Notes under the pieces: model-generated
What the model was told of the DNA's origin: nothing
Seen by the model: the letters and a program-made list of their open reading frames with translations, nothing else
Database searches by the model: none
Source: Limnohabitans sp.
GTDB taxonomy: Bacteria; Pseudomonadota; Gammaproteobacteria; Burkholderiales; Burkholderiaceae_C
Assembly (NCBI GenBank): GCA_018883305.1
Contig: VEQI01000172.1
Coordinates: 1 to 7,181 of the forward strand
Direction: 5' to 3'
Length of the DNA stretch: 7,181 nucleotides
In this document: positions 5,089-7,181 of the stretch, one piece after another
Position numbering within the stretch: position 1 is the first letter of the stretch
Layout of the letters: each line of letters begins with the position of its first letter
Made by a program: the position numbers and the translations under genes

Positions 5089-7181
5089 ATGCGCCACCGT
5101 TTGACTCCTCTTTCTGTTCCCTACCCTGCACGGGTGCGTGCAGGCCTGCAGGCGCTTGGCCTGAGCACGGCGCTGGCCCTGGTGCCGGTCCCCCTCCTGG
5201 CGCAAAAGCCGGGTGAGCCCATCACCCTGAATTTCGTCAATGCGGACATTGAAGCCGTGGCTCGCACCCTGGCCGGCCTCACGGGTCGTCAACTGGTGGT
5301 GGACCCCCGCGTCAAGGGCACGCTCACGTTGAGCACTGACAAGCCCGTCCCCGCCGGAGTGGCCTGGAACCAGTTCTTGGCCGCTTTGCGGTTGCAAGCC
5401 TTCAGTGTGGTGGAGGCTAATGGGCTTTACAAAGTGGTTCCCGAGGCGGACGCCAAACTGCAGGCCGGGCCGGTCATCAGCACCCCGGTACCGTCCGCCG
5501 GTGGCCAGATCCAGACACAGATCTTTCGGCTCCAGCATGAAAACGCCAACAACCTGGTGGCCGTGCTGCGCCCGCTGATCAGTCCCAACAACACCATCAA
5601 CATCACGCCCGGCACCAATGCCCTGGTGATCACGGATTACGCAGACAATTTGCAACGTCTGGGTCGCATCATTGCCACGCTGGACCTGCCTACCGCCACC
5701 GATGTGGAAGTGATTCCCCTCAAACATGCTGTGGCCATCGATCTGGCCCCGCTGGTCACCCGCTTGATCGAGTCGGGCAGCGCCACCACGACGGGTGCTG
5801 CTCCCGCGGGCGGCCCCACCGGACCGGACACACAGTACAAGACCACCCTGATCCCGGAAGCTCGCACCAATTCGCTCATCCTGCGGGCAGCCAACCCGGC
5901 TCGCCTGGCCCAGGTACGCACGCTGGTGGAAAAGCTGGATCAGCCGGGCGCAGCGTCGGCCAGTGGCAACCTGCATGTGGTGTACCTGAAGAACGCTGAA
6001 GCCACGCGTCTGGCTAACACGCTTCGGGCCGCCATGCAAAGCCAGGGCGCCATGGCCACCACCACGACGGGCACCAATTTGTCGGGGCTGTCGTCCTCGG
6101 CCACCAGTCCTGCCACGCCGGGTCTCACCAGCACGTCCACCACAGCTGGAGGCAGCGCGTCCGGCATGTCGCTGGGGCAGTCAGCCAACATGGCCACCAC
6201 AGGCGGACAAATCCAGGCCGATCCAGCCACCAACTCGCTCATCATCACCGCGCCCGAGCCGGTGTATCGCCAATTGCGCACCATCATCGACCAGCTCGAT
6301 GGTCGACGCGCCCAGGTGCTGGTGGAGAGCCTGATTGCCGAGGTGGATGCCAACAAGGCCGCGCAGTTTGGTATCCAGTGGCAAAACGTGCTGGGACAAA
6401 AAGGCGGCACCGTGGGCATCATGGGCACCAACTTTGGCAGCGACGGCAACAACCTGCTCAACCTGTCACTCAAGGGGGCCAGCGGCACCGTGGCGCCAGG
6501 CACAGGCTTGAACATCGCCACCGCCAGCCAAGTCAACGGCGTGTACGTGCTGAACTCCCTGGCCAATTTTCTGCAAAGCAACGCGGACAGCAACATTCTC
6601 TCCACGCCCACGCTGCTGACACTGGACAACGAGGAAGCCAAGATCGTGGTGGGCCAGAACGTGCCCTTCGTGACCGGCCAGTACACCAACAACAACACCG
6701 TCAACGGCGCCGTCAATCCCTTCCAGACCATCGAGCGTCGCGATGTGGGCCTGACGCTGCGGGTCAAGCCGCAAATCAGTGAAACGGGCAATGTCAAGCT
6801 CACCATCTACCAAGAGGTGTCGAGCGTGGTCAACAGCTCGATTGGCGCCACTTCTGGCCTGATCACCAATAAGCGCTCCATTGAGTCCAATGTGCTGGTA
6901 CAGGACGGCTCCATCGTGGTGCTGGGCGGCCTGCTGGCCGATGAATACACGAACAACGGTGCCGGCGTGCCCTGGCTGAGCAACATCCCGGTGCTGGGCG
7001 CCTTGTTCCGCAATGAATCCCGTGAGCGCAAGAAAACCAACCTGATGGTGTTCCTGCGACCGGTGGTGCTGCGTGATGGTGATGCCACCGAGGCCTTGTC
7101 CTCCGCGCGCTATCAGCAAATGCTGGGCGCACAGCAAGGCAGCCATGTACCTGCCACCCCGGTGATGCCGGTGCCCAACAC
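5089..7181 (+). CDS. gspD: GspD outer-membrane secretin, 3' end cut by window edge
   Basis: The frame is open to the window end: 697 full codons plus two bases. GspD is the multimeric outer-membrane channel of the T2SS. A Sec signal peptide is expected at residues 1-38 (cleavage near LLA/QK), with no lipobox. N0 covers about 43-118 (ITLNFVNADIEAVARTLAG onward), N1 about 143-203, N2 about 206-286 and N3 about 294-404. The secretin domain spans about 407-661. It shows NEEAKIVVGQNVPFVTG (514-530), ERRDVGLTLRVKPQI (549-563), VLVQDGSIVVLGGLL (602-616) and the secretin signature VPWLSNIPVLGALF (627-640). A Ser/Thr/Gly/Ala-rich insertion sits in N3 (about 320-373), and a shorter one in N2 (229-247). 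The tail from 662 shows SARYQQMLG (672-680), often close to the GspD C-terminus, so probably only tens of residues are missing. The start is two bases after the gspN stop, with a weak GGGA (5080-5083). No other start fits the signal peptide. Confidence 0.96.
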   Translation, partial: MRHRLTPLSVPYPARVRAGLQALGLSTALALVPVPLLAQKPGEPITLNFVNADIEAVARTLAGLTGRQLVVDPRVKGTLTLSTDKPVPAGVAWNQFLAALRLQAFSVVEANGLYKVVPEADAKLQAGPVISTPVPSAGGQIQTQIFRLQHENANNLVAVLRPLISPNNTINITPGTNALVITDYADNLQRLGRIIATLDLPTATDVEVIPLKHAVAIDLAPLVTRLIESGSATTTGAAPAGGPTGPDTQYKTTLIPEARTNSLILRAANPARLAQVRTLVEKLDQPGAASASGNLHVVYLKNAEATRLANTLRAAMQSQGAMATTTTGTNLSGLSSSATSPATPGLTSTSTTAGGSASGMSLGQSANMATTGGQIQADPATNSLIITAPEPVYRQLRTIIDQLDGRRAQVLVESLIAEVDANKAAQFGIQWQNVLGQKGGTVGIMGTNFGSDGNNLLNLSLKGASGTVAPGTGLNIATASQVNGVYVLNSLANFLQSNADSNILSTPTLLTLDNEEAKIVVGQNVPFVTGQYTNNNTVNGAVNPFQTIERRDVGLTLRVKPQISETGNVKLTIYQEVSSVVNSSIGATSGLITNKRSIESNVLVQDGSIVVLGGLLADEYTNNGAGVPWLSNIPVLGALFRNESRERKKTNLMVFLRPVVLRDGDATEALSSARYQQMLGAQQGSHVPATPVMPVPN

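Noticed and set aside
4948..6039. Long open frame on the - strand (363 codons) opposite gspN/gspD
   Set aside because: It lies entirely opposite confidently identified T2SS genes. Its product is Gly/Gln/Arg-rich with no recognisable domain. Long antisense frames are common in GC-rich coding DNA because of third-position bias.
5940..6806. Open frame on the - strand (288 codons) opposite gspD
   Set aside because: It mirrors the conserved N3 and secretin region of gspD. The Ser/Leu/Val-rich product has no family features, and no ribosome binding site or neighbouring - strand gene supports it.
1..7181. Mobile elements, CRISPR arrays, tRNA or rRNA genes, phage or defence genes
   Set aside because: The window is filled end to end by T2SS genes on one strand. 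No terminal inverted repeats, regular spacer arrays, tRNA-like cloverleaf or transposase motifs were seen.

Overview
This window is a continuous stretch of a type II secretion system (T2SS, general secretory pathway) operon. All genes are on the + strand, with almost no non-coding DNA. In order it holds the 3' end of gspH, then gspI, gspJ, gspK, gspL, gspM and gspN complete, then gspD, which runs off the right edge. The DNA is GC-rich (by eye roughly 60-65%). The protein style and the order H-I-J-K-L-M-N-D fit a betaproteobacterium, most likely Burkholderiales and perhaps Comamonadaceae-like. That placement is an inference from gene order and protein character, not from a database match.

Layout: positions 1-1433 encode pseudopilins (GspH end, GspI, GspJ), joined by two ATGA stop/start overlaps. 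Positions 1435-2484 encode GspK, the large tip pseudopilin. A 37-base gap follows, the longest intergenic space in the window; it is preceded by two small hairpins inside the end of gspK and holds a weak -10-like hexamer. Positions 2522-4236 encode GspL and GspM, the inner-membrane assembly platform proteins, again joined by an ATGA overlap. Positions 4238-5086 encode GspN. Positions 5089-7181 encode GspD, the outer-membrane secretin, with 697 codons visible and probably only a short C-terminal piece missing.

How the parts work together (established for T2SS): GspI, GspJ and GspK form the tip complex of a periplasmic pseudopilus, with GspH a minor pseudopilin next to it. GspL and GspM anchor the cytoplasmic ATPase GspE and couple it to pseudopilus growth. 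GspD is the outer-membrane channel through which folded exoproteins leave. GspN is an accessory inner-membrane protein of unsettled role. GspC, GspE, GspF and GspG are not in the window; gspG would be expected just upstream, and gspE/gspF are often next to gspD.

I found no evidence for a new type of system here. Points worth a second look are modest: the gspK-gspL junction (paired hairpins, gap and possible internal promoter), an unusually long GspK leader with a C8 tract in its coding sequence, a 23-base identical segment shared by gspI and gspJ, and a low-complexity insertion in GspD.
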